A stretch of 64,000 nucleotides of DNA from Thioclava nitratireducens (GCF_001940525.2 NZ_CP019437.1:2578501-2642500); one strand, 5' to 3'; positions 26,283 to 36,103 are shown, numbered from the stretch's first letter. The notes: generated by a model not told the origin, from the sequence alone. A program made the numbers and translations.

Positions 26283-26963
26283 ATGATGATCCCCAGCTCC
26301 TTCCCCAGCAAAGAAGAAATCGCCCGCCTGACCGCGCGGATGCTTCTGGAAATCGAAGCGGTGCATTTCAACGCCGACGAGCCCTTCACGCTCGCCTCCG
26401 GCCTGCCCTCGCCGACCTATATCGATTGCCGCAAGCTGATCTCCTTCCCGCGTATCCGCTCGACGCTGATGGATTTCCTCGCCGTGACGGTGATGCGCGA
26501 AGCCGGCTTCGAGGCGTTCGACAATATCGCGGGCGGCGAGACGGCGGGCATTCCCTTCGCCGCGATGGTGGCGGAGCGTCTGGCACTGCCGATGACCTAT
26601 GTGCGCAAGAAGCCGAAGGGCTACGGGCGCAACGCGCGCATCGAAGGCGCGATGACCGAGGGCCAGCGCGTGCTCTTGGTCGAGGATCTGACGACCGATG
26701 GCGGCTCGAAGTTGAGCTTCGTCGATGCGATCCGCGACACCGGCGCGACCTGCGGCCATACCGCGGTGATCTTCTATTACGGAATCTTCCCCGAGACGGT
26801 CCCGAACCTGCGCGAGCATGGCGTCGAGCTGCATCACCTGTGCACCTGGTGGGACGTTCTGGCCGAGGCGCGCGAACAGGGCAGCTTCTCGAAAGAGACG
26901 CTCGACGAGGTCGAAGCCTTCCTGAGCGATCCGCGCCCGTGGCAGGACGCGCGCAAGGGCTGA
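26283..26963 (+). CDS. pyrE: Orotate phosphoribosyltransferase
   Basis: A 226-residue transferase that joins PRPP to orotate to give orotidine monophosphate. The PRPP motif [11 protein letters not shown] covers residues 131-141, the lysine-rich flexible loop is [14 protein letters not shown] (108-120), and [14 protein letters not shown] is the N-terminal signature. It acts in the step after those of pyrC and dihydroorotate dehydrogenase. It probably shares the pyrC transcript, across a hairpin-forming repeat pair. Confidence 0.95.
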   Translation: MMIPSSFPSKEEIARLTARMLLEIEAVHFNADEPFTLASGLPSPTYIDCRKLISFPRIRSTLMDFLAVTVMREAGFEAFDNIAGGETAGIPFAAMVAERLALPMTYVRKKPKGYGRNARIEGAMTEGQRVLLVEDLTTDGGSKLSFVDAIRDTGATCGHTAVIFYYGIFPETVPNLREHGVELHHLCTWWDVLAEAREQGSFSKETLDEVEAFLSDPRPWQDARKG

Positions 26964-27198
26964 AACGGCCCGAGATTTCTGTGGATGAAGCTGTGGATGC
27001 TCTGGGGAGCATTTTCGCCCGCGACTCTCGCTAATCGCGCCCTCTCGCGAAATGTGGTAGGTTCGGTCGCGACCGCACACTATAAATTCCGGAGACTCCG
27101 CTGAAACAGCGGGGTTTTCCCCAATCTTATCCAGATTCCTATTCCCCCCGACTGCGGTTAAAAGACCGCCTGAGGGACGGGGACACCGAGGCAGGAAC
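26964..27198 (+). promoter_or_regulatory. pyrE-dnaB intergenic region: hairpin and DnaA-box-like sequences
   Basis: The hairpin CCGCTG-AAA-CAGCGG with a following GGTTTT (27098-27118) may end the pyrE transcript or sit in the dnaB leader. TATAAA at 27081-27086 is a possible -10 without a clear -35. TGTGGATGA (26980-26988), TGTGGATGC (26992-27000) and TTATCCAGA (27127-27135) each differ from the DnaA box by one or two bases. Confidence 0.45.
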
Positions 27199-28698
27199 AT
27201 GAACGATCAGGCACAACGCCCCGATGAGGGGCAGCCCGGAAATTTGCCCGCAGAGGGCACCGCGCTGCCCCATAATATCGAAGCCGAACAGCAGCTTCTG
27301 GGTGCGATCCTCACGAATAACGACATCTTCGACCGGATCGCCTCCGTCATCAAACCGGAGCATTTCTACGAGCCGGTCCACCAGCGAATCTACGAGGTGG
27401 CGGCGGCGAAGATCCAGAAGAACGCGCTCGCCTCGCCGGTGACGCTGAAAGCCTATCTCGAGGACGATGCGGGCCTTCAGGAACTGGGCGGGCCAGCCTA
27501 TCTGGCGCGTCTGGCGGGGGCGGCAATCTCGGCCTATGCGGCGCGCGACTACGCGCTGATGATCTACGAGATGGCGGTGCGGCGCGGGCTGATCGAACTG
27601 GGTCAGGATATCTCGTCGCGCGCGGGCAAACCGCAGATCGACGACGATCCGAAAGAGCAGATCGCGGCGGCCGAACAGCGGCTCTACACCTTGGCCGAAG
27701 AGGGTCAGGCGCAGAAGGGCTGGACCTCGTTCCTGTCGGCTGTGACCGAGGCCGTGCAATCGGCCAATGCCGCCTATCAGCGCGATGGCGGTCTGGCGGG
27801 CGTCTCGACGGGGCTGCGCGATCTCGACAAGAAGCTCGGTGGCTTCCACCCTTCGGATTTGCTGATCCTCGCGGGGCGTCCCTCGATGGGGAAAACCTCG
27901 CTTGCGACCAACATCGCATTCAACATCGCCAAGGCCTACAAGAAGGGCATGCGCCACGACGGGGTCGAGGGCGCAATCGAAGGCGGCGTTGTCGGGTTCT
28001 TCTCGCTCGAGATGAGCGCGGAACAGCTGGCCGCGCGTATCTTGTCCGAAGCCTCCGAAGTGCCCTCCGAGCGCATCCGGCGCGGCGACATGACGGAGAG
28101 CGAATTCCGCCGCTTCGTCGAGGCCGCGAAAGCGCTGGAGAAATGCCCGCTCTATATCGACGACACGCCCGCCCTGCCGATCGGTCAGGTCGCCGCGCGC
28201 TGCCGCCGACTGAAGCGGACGCACGGGCTCGACGTGGTGATCGTCGACTACCTGCAGCTGCTGCGCGGATCGGGCCGGGGCGATAACCGTGTGCAGGAGA
28301 TCGGCGAGATCTCGATGGGTCTGAAGGCCATCGCGAAGGAATTGAACATCCCCGTGGTCGCGCTGTCGCAGCTGTCGCGGACGGTGGAAAGCCGCGAGGA
28401 CAAGCGCCCGCAGCTTTCCGACCTTCGGGAATCCGGCTCGATCGAACAGGATGCCGACGTGGTGATGTTCGTCTATCGCGACGAATATTATCACGAACGC
28501 CTCAAGCCACCGGAAGACGACCCGAAATTCGCCGAATGGATGCAGAAGGCCGAACGCGTACACGGCAAGGCCGAGGTGATCCTCGGCAAGCAGCGTCACG
28601 GGCCGATCGGCACGGTGGAATTGGCCTTCGAGAGCCAGTTCACGCGCTTCTCGGATCTCGCCAAGCCTTGGCAGGGCGACGGCAGCGAAGGGTTCTGA
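27199..28698 (+). CDS. dnaB: Replicative DNA helicase DnaB
   Basis: A 499-residue hexameric helicase that unwinds DNA ahead of the fork and recruits primase. The N-terminal helical domain (LPHNIEAEQQLLGAIL, residues 23-130) is followed by the RecA-like domain with Walker A GRPSMGKTS (226-234), GFFSLEMSAEQLA and Walker B VVIVDYLQLL. The sensor ALSQLSR and the arginine-finger region ESGSIEQDADVV are intact. There is no intein. The short low-complexity N-terminal extension is unremarkable. Confidence 0.97.
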   Translation: MNDQAQRPDEGQPGNLPAEGTALPHNIEAEQQLLGAILTNNDIFDRIASVIKPEHFYEPVHQRIYEVAAAKIQKNALASPVTLKAYLEDDAGLQELGGPAYLARLAGAAISAYAARDYALMIYEMAVRRGLIELGQDISSRAGKPQIDDDPKEQIAAAEQRLYTLAEEGQAQKGWTSFLSAVTEAVQSANAAYQRDGGLAGVSTGLRDLDKKLGGFHPSDLLILAGRPSMGKTSLATNIAFNIAKAYKKGMRHDGVEGAIEGGVVGFFSLEMSAEQLAARILSEASEVPSERIRRGDMTESEFRRFVEAAKALEKCPLYIDDTPALPIGQVAARCRRLKRTHGLDVVIVDYLQLLRGSGRGDNRVQEIGEISMGLKAIAKELNIPVVALSQLSRTVESREDKRPQLSDLRESGSIEQDADVVMFVYRDEYYHERLKPPEDDPKFAEWMQKAERVHGKAEVILGKQRHGPIGTVELAFESQFTRFSDLAKPWQGDGSEGF

Positions 28699-28702
28699 TC
28701 GG

Positions 28703-28771
28703 GGTAGCGGGGGGCTCTGCCCCCGTCCCTTGCGGGCCTCCCCCGGGATATTTGCGCAAGCCCGAAGGACG
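28703..28771 (+). repeat. GGGGG-hairpin plus GGGATATTT repeat, copy 5
   Basis: Downstream of dnaB a small hairpin GGGGG-CTCTG-CCCCC (28711-28725 region) is joined to TTGCGGGCCTCCCCCGGGAT, ATTTGCGCAAGCCCGAAGGA. The second part belongs to the same family as the copies at 11361 and 26223. Confidence 0.7.
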
Positions 28772-28805
28772 CCCTCCGAGATAGGAATAATCGAGCAGAA
28801 ACGAG

Positions 28806-28832
28806 AAAGGGGGGCGAGCGCCCCCCTTTTTT
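28806..28832 (+). terminator. Bidirectional terminator between dnaB and the PBP1A gene
   Basis: AAAGGGGGGC and GCCCCCCTTT pair around a four-base loop with T-runs on both sides. Both convergent genes end within 110 bases. Confidence 0.88.
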
Positions 28833-28862
28833 ACTGTCGGTCGGTTTTGACGCGTGGTGCGC

Positions 28863-31430
28863 TCAGTAGAGGCCGCCTGCCGAGAGCGAGCCGAAATCGG
28901 CCTTCTTCTTCGGAATGACCTTCTGCTGACCCGTCGAGGTGGTGACCGTGGTAGAGCCCGCGTCGTCACGCTCCCCCTGCGCGAAGAGCGGCAGGTTGGA
29001 GCCCATCGCGAAGCCGCCATCGACGACCAGCGAGCCGAGGCCCGACATGTCCTGACCGGGGCGCAGATATTCGGCTTGGACGAATTCGCCGGTGGCGGAG
29101 TCGGACAGACGCTCGCCGGTATAGCGGTTGAACTTGGCCCAGGTGCCACCCGGCGGAACCTTGAACTTCGAGCCGCCGAATTCCTTGATCGCCTCGCGCA
29201 TGAACTCGTTGAAGACCGGGACGCAGAGTGTACCGCCATAAGCGTGACGGCCCAGCGAGCGCGGGTTGTCGTAGCCCATGTAGCACGAAGCCACGATGTT
29301 CGAGCTGAAGCCGGTGAACCAGACGTCTTTCGCGTCATTCGTGGTGCCGGTCTTGCCCGCGATCGGAACCGGCAGGTCGACGCCGTAGCCGGAGCCGCGC
29401 TTCACCACGCCCTCCATCAAGGAGATCATCTGGTAGGCGGTGATCGGGTCGATGATCTGGTCGCGGTGGCTGACGATCTTCGGGCCCTGCCCCTCCGGCA
29501 GGTTCGGATCGTCGCAATTGTCGCAGCTGCGCTGGTCGTGACGGTAGATCGTGCGGCCGTAGCGGTCCTGCACGCGGTCGACCAGCGTCGGCTCCACCCG
29601 CTCGCCGCCATTGGCGAACATCGCGTAGGCCGAGATCAGGCGGAACATCGTGGTTTCCTGCGCGCCGAGCGCGTTGGCGAGGAAGCGGCGCATATGGTCG
29701 TAGACGCCGAATTTCTCCGCATAGGCGGCGACCGTGTCCATGCCGATTTCCTGCGCGATCCGGATCGTCATCAGGTTGCGCGAATGCTCGAGACCGGTGC
29801 GCATCGGCGTCGGGCCGTAATACTTGTTCGAGGCGTTCTTCGGGCGCCACATGCCCTGCGGCGTGTTCACCTCGATCGGCGCGTCGACCACGATCGTCTC
29901 GGGCGAGAAGCCGGAATCAAGCGCCGCCGCGTAGACGAAGGGTTTGAAGTTCGAGCCCGGCTGGCGCATCGCCTGCGTCGCGCGGTTATAGACCGAAGCC
30001 TGATAGGAGAAGCCGCCCTGCATCGCCAACACGCGGCCGGTATTCACGTCCATCGCCATGAAGGCGCCTTCGACCTTCGGCACCTGGCGCAGCGTCCAGC
30101 GGATGAAGGAGCCGTCGCTATCGCTCGTCATCGCCCGGACCTCGACCACGTCGCCGGTCTCCAGAAGATCCTGCGCCTGCTTCGCGCGCGGGCCGAGCTT
30201 GCCGTCCTCTTTCAGCTTGCGCGCCCAAGTCACGTCTTCCGGCGGAATCCAGTGGCCGTCTTTGTCTTCCTCGATACCCTCGATGCCGATCCGGGCCGAA
30301 CCGCCCTCGAAGCCCAGCACCACGGCCGGGTGCCATCCCTCGATGTCGCGCGGCGCCTTCGCGGTCGAGACATCGTCGAGCGCGGCGCGCCAATCGGCTT
30401 CTTTCTTCAGCTTGTCCTCGGCGATCTTCGCGCCGGTGCCGCGCCAGACGCCCTGCTCGCGGTCGTATTTCTCCAGCGCGTGCTGCAGCGCCTTCGTCGC
30501 ATGGGACTGAAGATCGGGGTTCACGGTCGCGCGGATGGTCAGGCCACCGCCGAAGAATTCCTCTTCGCCAAAGCTTTTCGACAGCTGGCGGCGGATTTCG
30601 TCGGTGAAATAGTCGCGCGGCGGAAGCTGTGCGCGGAACGGGGCGTAATCGCCGTTCTGCACGGATTTCAGCGGCTTGTTCTGCTCCGCTTCCATCGTCG
30701 CCTTGTCGATGCGGCCATCCTCGTACATCCGGCGCAGCACATAGTTGCGGCGATCCACGGCGGTTTTGTAGTCGCGCACGGGATGCAGATCGGCGGGCTT
30801 CTTCGGCAGCGCCGCGAGATAGGCGGCCTCGCCCACCGTCAGATCGGCGAGCGGCTTGTTGAAATAGGTCTGCGCCGCGGCAGCGACCCCGTAGGAGTTC
30901 TGGCCGAGATAGATCTCGTTGAGATAGAGCTCGAGGATACGGTCCTTGCTCAGCACATGTTCGATGCGCGAGGACAGGATCAGTTCCTTGATCTTGCGCT
31001 CCACAGAGCGGTCCGAGGACAGAAGCAGGTTCTTCGTCACCTGTTGGGTGATCGTCGAGGCCCCGCGCACGTCGCGCCCGCCCGATTTCACGGCGGTGAA
31101 CATCGCCGCTGCGATCCCGCGCGGATCGAAACCGGGGTGGATGTAGAAATTCTTGTCCTCCGCCGAGACGAACGCGCCCTTCACCCGGTCGGGAATGTCG
31201 CGGATCGGCACGAAGAGGCGGCGCTGCTCGGCGAATTCGTCAATCAGGCGGCCGTCGCCGTTATAGATGCGCGAGATGGTCTTGGGGCGGTATTGCGCAA
31301 GCTGGTCGTAGCTCGGCAGATCGCGCGAATAGATCCAGAAGATCGCCCCGATGGTGAGCGCCGCAAAGAACAGCCCGGTCACAACCCAGGAAAACACGCC
31401 GCCGATCGAGCCGAGAATGAAACGGATCAC
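28863..31430 (-). CDS. mrcA: Penicillin-binding protein 1A (bifunctional transglycosylase/transpeptidase)
   Basis: An 855-residue class A PBP that polymerises and cross-links peptidoglycan. Residues 8-33 are the membrane anchor. The transglycosylase domain has the catalytic E91 in VSAEDKNFY and STITQQVTKN. An OB-like insert (about 300-420) precedes the transpeptidase, which has the serine in QPGSNFKPF, SRN and KTGTT. A small insert with CDNCDD is visible between them. The GTG at 31428-31430 is chosen because AAGGGG lies eight bases upstream and it begins the anchor directly. The frame to 31502 adds an unlikely leader. It follows the amidase gene on the same strand. Confidence 0.95.
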   Translation of the reverse strand: MIRFILGSIGGVFSWVVTGLFFAALTIGAIFWIYSRDLPSYDQLAQYRPKTISRIYNGDGRLIDEFAEQRRLFVPIRDIPDRVKGAFVSAEDKNFYIHPGFDPRGIAAAMFTAVKSGGRDVRGASTITQQVTKNLLLSSDRSVERKIKELILSSRIEHVLSKDRILELYLNEIYLGQNSYGVAAAAQTYFNKPLADLTVGEAAYLAALPKKPADLHPVRDYKTAVDRRNYVLRRMYEDGRIDKATMEAEQNKPLKSVQNGDYAPFRAQLPPRDYFTDEIRRQLSKSFGEEEFFGGGLTIRATVNPDLQSHATKALQHALEKYDREQGVWRGTGAKIAEDKLKKEADWRAALDDVSTAKAPRDIEGWHPAVVLGFEGGSARIGIEGIEEDKDGHWIPPEDVTWARKLKEDGKLGPRAKQAQDLLETGDVVEVRAMTSDSDGSFIRWTLRQVPKVEGAFMAMDVNTGRVLAMQGGFSYQASVYNRATQAMRQPGSNFKPFVYAAALDSGFSPETIVVDAPIEVNTPQGMWRPKNASNKYYGPTPMRTGLEHSRNLMTIRIAQEIGMDTVAAYAEKFGVYDHMRRFLANALGAQETTMFRLISAYAMFANGGERVEPTLVDRVQDRYGRTIYRHDQRSCDNCDDPNLPEGQGPKIVSHRDQIIDPITAYQMISLMEGVVKRGSGYGVDLPVPIAGKTGTTNDAKDVWFTGFSSNIVASCYMGYDNPRSLGRHAYGGTLCVPVFNEFMREAIKEFGGSKFKVPPGGTWAKFNRYTGERLSDSATGEFVQAEYLRPGQDMSGLGSLVVDGGFAMGSNLPLFAQGERDDAGSTTVTTSTGQQKVIPKKKADFGSLSAGGLY

Positions 31431-31597
31431 AGATACACCCCTTGCCTCGGGGCAGTTTACCCCATCGCGCCAGCCTATACATCGCGCCTTCGTGACGGTC
31501 AAAGTAATGTGCGCTCACGCTTCCGAGAAGACGCCGCGTGGTCATAATCTCGCCGAATGGGCGGATGACCGCGCGTCAGACCAGGAAAAACACGCGA

Positions 31598-32812
31598 TTA
31601 CTGGCGCAAAAGCTTCGCCTCGGCGGCATCGGCCTGCGCCCAGGTCTCGACACCCTTGGTGATCGCCGCAGCCATCCGGGCGCGCCAGTCGGGGTCTTTG
31701 AGCCGCGCCCGATCGGCAGGCGACGACAGGAAACCCAGCTCCACGAGGACGGACGGAATATCGGGTGATTTCAGCACCGAGAAATTCGCGCCCTGCACCG
31801 GGCGTTTGTGCATATGCAGCCCCGCTCCCTTGATCGCGCCCGCCAGCACCTGCGACAGCCGGACCGAGCGCGGCTGCGTGTCACGCCGCGCCAGATCTAC
31901 GAGGATATGGGTGATCGCATCGCCCTGCCCGTTCAGATCGACACCTGCAAGGATATCGTCGCGGTCGTGGCGCTGGACCAGCTTGCGCGTGGCCTCGGTC
32001 TCGGCATGATCGTCGAGCCGGTAGATCGTGGAGCCCGTCGCCCGGCCTTCGGCGATGGAATCGGCATGGAGCGAGATGAAGATATCCGCCCCCGCCGCAC
32101 GCGCGACCGTCACGCGGGTCTCGAGCGGCACGAACACGTCCTGATCGCGCGTCATGACCACCTGCATCCCCGCGCGGCGCATCGCGTCGCGCAGCTGACG
32201 CGCGAAGCCGAGCACGATATCGGCCTCATGCGCGCCGCCATCCTCCGCACCCGGATCGATGCCACCATGGCCGGGATCGAGCACGACCTTCAGCGGCCGC
32301 GTCCCATCCTGACGGCGGTGCGGCGCGGGTGTCGGCGCGGGCTGCGGCAAGTCCCAGAGCGCGGAATCGGCTGCCCCCTTGCGCGGGGTGAACTTGGCAG
32401 CGGGGACTTTTGCGAGAGTCAGCGCGATTTGCGGGTCGCCCTTGGTGCGCTCTTCGGAGCTCACGAGGCGCATCGGATGGGCCAGCTCGGCCACCATCCG
32501 CGACCAGCCGGGCCGGAACTTGCCCCAGCGCAGACCTTTGATCGCATCGCTGCCTTTCAGCAGATTTTCAGGTGGGTTGGCCCCGAAATTCAACTCGCGG
32601 AAGTCGATGACCAGCCGGTAGGGATCGGCCAGCAGAAAGGCGCGATACGGCACCGGCTGGCTGATCCCGAGCGTAATCGCGAGCTTGTCGCCGCTTTGCG
32701 CGATCTGGCTGCGCGCGGGTGCGTATTGCGCCAAGGCCGACAGATCCTGAGCGCGCGCAGGCAGAGCCAGCGCGAGAGACATCGCGAGAAGAAGAATGAA
32801 CCGCCCGATCAT
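31598..32812 (-). CDS. N-acetylmuramoyl-L-alanine amidase (AmiC type, AMIN plus Amidase_3)
   Basis: A 404-residue exported cell-wall hydrolase that cuts the bond between MurNAc and the stem peptide during septum splitting. Signal peptide MIGRFILLLAMSLALALPARA, AMIN domain (about 30-130, PYRLVIDFRELNF), and zinc-dependent Amidase_3 domain with VVLDPGHGGIDPGAED, the ligand glutamate in GGAHEADIV, FISLHADS and the catalytic VLVELGFLSS. It is transcribed toward the PBP1A gene, with 167 bases between. Its promoter is at 32849-32877. Confidence 0.93.
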   Translation of the reverse strand: MIGRFILLLAMSLALALPARAQDLSALAQYAPARSQIAQSGDKLAITLGISQPVPYRAFLLADPYRLVIDFRELNFGANPPENLLKGSDAIKGLRWGKFRPGWSRMVAELAHPMRLVSSEERTKGDPQIALTLAKVPAAKFTPRKGAADSALWDLPQPAPTPAPHRRQDGTRPLKVVLDPGHGGIDPGAEDGGAHEADIVLGFARQLRDAMRRAGMQVVMTRDQDVFVPLETRVTVARAAGADIFISLHADSIAEGRATGSTIYRLDDHAETEATRKLVQRHDRDDILAGVDLNGQGDAITHILVDLARRDTQPRSVRLSQVLAGAIKGAGLHMHKRPVQGANFSVLKSPDIPSVLVELGFLSSPADRARLKDPDWRARMAAAITKGVETWAQADAAEAKLLRQ

Positions 32813-32848
32813 ACGCGCCCCGTTTTTATGCGCTTTCGTTTTGCGGGC

Positions 32849-32877
32849 ACTATAGCGGCCGGGTTCGCGCGGAGCAA
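32849..32877 (-). promoter_or_regulatory. Probable sigma-70 promoter of the amidase gene
   Basis: TTGCTC, a 17-base spacer and TATAGT on the minus strand, 37 bases before the ATG. The remainder up to 33063 contains no gene I can support. Confidence 0.6.
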
Positions 32878-33063
32878 AGGGCGAATGGGGCCGCCCTTGG
32901 CACGGGCGACCAACCCGGGCCGCGCCCGACCCTCCCCCATGGCAGGGCGCAATGGCGATGTCACCTCGCGCATGACCAACTTGCGGGCCTGCGGGATAAA
33001 GCGCCCGGCCACCAACGATACGACGCGCCCACCCAAGGGTCGGGCGCACCCTTCATCGCAACC

Positions 33064-34203
33064 TCAGCGGTTCTCCATGAAGCTCCGCAGCCGTTTGATC
33101 CCCTCGGCGACCCGCTCGGGGCTTTGCGCGTAGGAGAAGCGGATGGTCTGGGCGCCGCGATGGGGATCGAAATCCATCCCCGGCGTGACCGCCACCCCGA
33201 CGCTCTCGAGGATTTCCGCAGCGAAAGCGGCGCTATCCTCGGTCAGCTCCGACACATCGGCATAGAGGTAGAACGCCCCATCGGGGGGCGCGATCCGGGT
33301 GAAGCCCATCTTCGGTAGCTCTTCGAGCAGCATCTGCCGGCTCTGCCCGTAGCGCGCGACATTCTCGGCCATCTCGTCGAGGCTCTCGAGCGCGCCCAGA
33401 GCCGCGACCTGACTCGCATGAGGGGCGCAGATGAACATGTGCTGCGCGAGACGCTCCACGGTGCGCAGATGGCTTTCCGGCACCACCATCCAGCCCACGC
33501 GCCAGCCCGTCATCGAGAAATATTTCGAGAAGGAATTGATCACGAAGACGTCGTCGCTGATCTCCAGCGCCGAAACCGCACGGCCCTCATATTGCAGCCC
33601 GTGATAGATCTCGTCCGAGATGAAAGCGATGTCGCGAGCCTGACAATGCTCGATCAGCGCCTGCAGTTCCGGCTTGCCCAGCATCGTGCCCGACGGGTTG
33701 CCCGGCGAGGCCACGATCAGCCCGGCCAGATCGTCCGGGATTTCCTCGGGCGTCGGCTGGTAGCGGTTCTGCGCCTCGGTCGGAATGCCCACCGGCTCGA
33801 TCGAGAGCGCCTTGAGGATCTGGCGGTAGCTCGGATAGCCCGGCTCGCCCAGACCCACCTTGTCGCCTACGTCGAACAGCGCCGTGAAGGCCAGCTGGAA
33901 CGCCCCGGAAGATCCCGAAGTGATGACCACGCGCGCGGGATCCAGATCGATGTCGTACCAGCGCTTGTAGAGCTTCGCGATCCCCTCGCGCAGATAGGGC
34001 AGCCCCAGCGCAACGGTGTAGCCCATCGGCTGGCTCTCCAGCGCCTCGGCCAGACGACGCTTGGCGGCTTTCGGTGCGGAGGTGCCCGGCTGGCCCACTT
34101 CCATGTGCACGATGTCGCGGCCCGCAGCCTCCGCCTCGGCTGCCATGCGCAGCACATCCATCGCGATGAACGGTTCCACCTGCCCGCGTTTCGACTGCCG
34201 CAT
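33064..34203 (-). CDS. Class I/II PLP-dependent aminotransferase
   Basis: A 379-residue fold-type I aminotransferase of the AspC/MalY-like group. The PLP lysine lies in NSFSKYFSMTGWRVGW. SGSSGAFQLAF binds the phosphate, SPGNPSGTM and DEIYHGL are the conserved N and D/Y positions, and TIRFSYA near the end holds the carboxylate-binding arginine. The amino-acid substrate cannot be read from sequence. It faces the DsbA-like gene across a 168-base divergent promoter region. Confidence 0.87.
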   Translation of the reverse strand: MRQSKRGQVEPFIAMDVLRMAAEAEAAGRDIVHMEVGQPGTSAPKAAKRRLAEALESQPMGYTVALGLPYLREGIAKLYKRWYDIDLDPARVVITSGSSGAFQLAFTALFDVGDKVGLGEPGYPSYRQILKALSIEPVGIPTEAQNRYQPTPEEIPDDLAGLIVASPGNPSGTMLGKPELQALIEHCQARDIAFISDEIYHGLQYEGRAVSALEISDDVFVINSFSKYFSMTGWRVGWMVVPESHLRTVERLAQHMFICAPHASQVAALGALESLDEMAENVARYGQSRQMLLEELPKMGFTRIAPPDGAFYLYADVSELTEDSAAFAAEILESVGVAVTPGMDFDPHRGAQTIRFSYAQSPERVAEGIKRLRSFMENR

Positions 34204-34371
34204 CCTGCCAACTCCTTGCCGCTTGAGATTTCGCCCAAGGGGTTAGGCCGAAGCCACCCGAGCGTCAATGCGCCCGCATATCGTCCTGCGCGATAACGCC
34301 CACTTGATCCCGCGCGCCCGAGCGGTCAGTTTGCTTGCGAACCAACAGGACCCGATCCAAAGGAAATGCCC

Positions 34372-35142
34372 ATGCTCCGCACGCTTCTGGCCGCGACCGC
34401 CTTCGCCGCGCTCGCCACGGCCGCCCCGCTCACCCCGGCAGCCGCCCAGGATTTCGACTTCGCCAATATGTCGGACAGCGAGAAATCCGCATTCGGCGAC
34501 GCCGTGCGCGAATATCTGATGGCGAACCCGCAGGTTCTGGTCGAGGCGATCAACGAGCTGGAGGCCAAGCAACAGGCCCAGCAGGCCGACAATGACAAGA
34601 AGCTCATCCAGACCAATGCGAAGGACATCTTCGAGGACGGTCACAGCTGGGTCGGCGGCAATCCCGATGGTGACATTACCATGGTCGAGTTCATGGATTA
34701 CAAATGCACCTACTGCAAGAAAGCCTATAGCGAGGTCTCGGACCTGATATCGAAGGACGGCAATATCCGCTTCATCGTCAAGGAATTCCCGATCCTCGGC
34801 CAGCAATCCGAACTCGCGGCGCGCTTCGCGGTGGCGACGAAGCAGATCAACGGCGACGACGCCTATGCGAAGATGCACGACACGCTGATGACCGCGCGGG
34901 GCGACCTGACCGTCGAGAGCCTGAGCCAGATCGCGAAGGATCAGGGTCTCGATCCGCAGCCGATCCTGAAGCAAATGAACGACGACTCGGTCACCGAGGT
35001 TCTGCGCCAGAACTACCAGCTGGCACAGCGCATGGCGATTTCGGGCACCCCGGCTTTCGTGATCGGCGGCCAAATGCTGCGCGGCTATGCCCCCGAAGCC
35101 GCGATGGCGAAAATGGTCGCCGAAGAGCGCCAATCCGAGTGA
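34372..35142 (+). CDS. Periplasmic DsbA-family thiol:disulfide oxidoreductase
   Basis: A 256-residue exported thioredoxin-fold protein. It has a signal peptide ending PAAA, an N-terminal helical extension (residues about 25-80, rich in Gln) and a thioredoxin domain with the active site CTYC in VEFMDYKCTYCKKAY. The cis-proline loop is ISGTPAFVIG. This arrangement is that of the DsbA/ScsC/BdbD-like group that can oxidise or isomerise disulfides. The start at 34372 is chosen because AGGA lies seven bases upstream, while the ATG six bases earlier is too close to it. Confidence 0.88.
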   Translation: MLRTLLAATAFAALATAAPLTPAAAQDFDFANMSDSEKSAFGDAVREYLMANPQVLVEAINELEAKQQAQQADNDKKLIQTNAKDIFEDGHSWVGGNPDGDITMVEFMDYKCTYCKKAYSEVSDLISKDGNIRFIVKEFPILGQQSELAARFAVATKQINGDDAYAKMHDTLMTARGDLTVESLSQIAKDQGLDPQPILKQMNDDSVTEVLRQNYQLAQRMAISGTPAFVIGGQMLRGYAPEAAMAKMVAEERQSE

Positions 35143-35148
35143 TCCACA

Positions 35149-35237
35149 CCTGAAGAACGCCGTGCAAAGCCTTCTTCAGGTTAATTTTTCGAGATTGTCA
35201 GCGCCGCCCGATTCGATCACGATCCGGGCGGCGTTTT
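35149..35237 (+). terminator. Two tandem terminators after the DsbA-like gene
   Basis: The first is CCTGAAGAA/TTCTTCAGG followed by TTAATTTTT (35149-35189). The second is CGCCGCCCG/CGGGCGGCG followed by TTTT (35202-35237). Confidence 0.85.
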
Positions 35238-35349
35238 CCTGTCGTTTGCCGTGACCCTCCAAAGCTTTTGCGCGTTAGGCGGTCCTCGGTGGGTCGCGCA
35301 TCGCGGCGGCGCGGCGCACCAGCGCCAGCAAGGTAAAAATGCCCCCCAT

Positions 35350-35379
35350 AAAAGAACCGGCGCGATGACGCGCCGGCTC
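35350..35379 (-). terminator. Terminator of the DUF1236 gene
   Basis: On the minus strand AGCCGGCGCG and CGCGCCGGTT pair around TCAT and are followed by CTTTTATG, 25 bases after the stop. Confidence 0.85.
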
Positions 35380-35404
35380 TCATGTCGCTTTCCGTCTCGG
35401 GGCC

Positions 35405-36103
35405 TTACGAGGCCGGGACCACGTAGACGATCGCGCGGTTGTCGGGATTCACGAAGACCGTGCGGTCGTTAATGTTGCCGTAGGCATAGGTGCTGTCGGG
35501 CACCGGCGTCAGCGTCACCACGTCCGGGACGACCTTGCCGGTCGCAACCTCGCCTTTCAGATAGACCGGTGCGACAGGGTGCTTCTCGACCCAGGTGATC
35601 GTGGTGGGTTCGGGCTTGGCGGCAGCGCCGACACCTGCGGCACCGACGAGCGCGCCGACCACGGCCCCCACGGGACCGCCCACGGCAGCGCCGGCCGCAC
35701 CACCCGCGGCAGCACCGGTCAGCGCCGCGGCACCCTGAGCGTCCTTGCTGGCGTTATCGCCCGGGACCTGAATCTGGTTCACCGTCACCGATTGCGGGTT
35801 CGTCGACAGAAGCGCCATCTGGCCGTCGACCATCACACCCAGCTGGCTGGCAGGGGCATAGCCGTTCATGCCGTCATAGGTAACCTGGCAGATCGTGCCG
35901 TCGGGCAGGCAGCCTTCGACCGGAATGGTCGAGCCGGCCATCACGGTCGCAACGGTTTTCGACGAGGCTTCGACCCCGGCATGGATCGTCACGTCGCCCT
36001 GCGCCGTCGCCATAAGCGGCGGGCTGGTTTCAGCAAAAGCGGTGCCGGCGATCATCGTGGTGCTGGCAGCAGCAGCGAGAATAGTAGCGAGTTTGCGGGT
36101 CAT
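35405..36103 (-). CDS. Exported SH3-like / glycine-zipper / DUF1236 protein
   Basis: A 232-residue periplasmic or surface protein with a signal peptide ending AGTAFA. Residues about 30-95 are an SH3b-like domain (VTIHAGVEASSKTVATV), residues about 125-165 are a glycine zipper (GGPVGAVVGALVGAAGVG) that could insert in a membrane, and the C-terminus is DUF1236 (DSTYAYGNINDRTVFVNP). AGGAGGTAAG precedes the ATG. Function is unknown. The architecture suggests an envelope-associated structural or stress protein. Confidence 0.82.
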   Translation of the reverse strand: MTRKLATILAAAASTTMIAGTAFAETSPPLMATAQGDVTIHAGVEASSKTVATVMAGSTIPVEGCLPDGTICQVTYDGMNGYAPASQLGVMVDGQMALLSTNPQSVTVNQIQVPGDNASKDAQGAAALTGAAAGGAAGAAVGGPVGAVVGALVGAAGVGAAAKPEPTTITWVEKHPVAPVYLKGEVATGKVVPDVVTLTPVPDSTYAYGNINDRTVFVNPDNRAIVYVVPAS

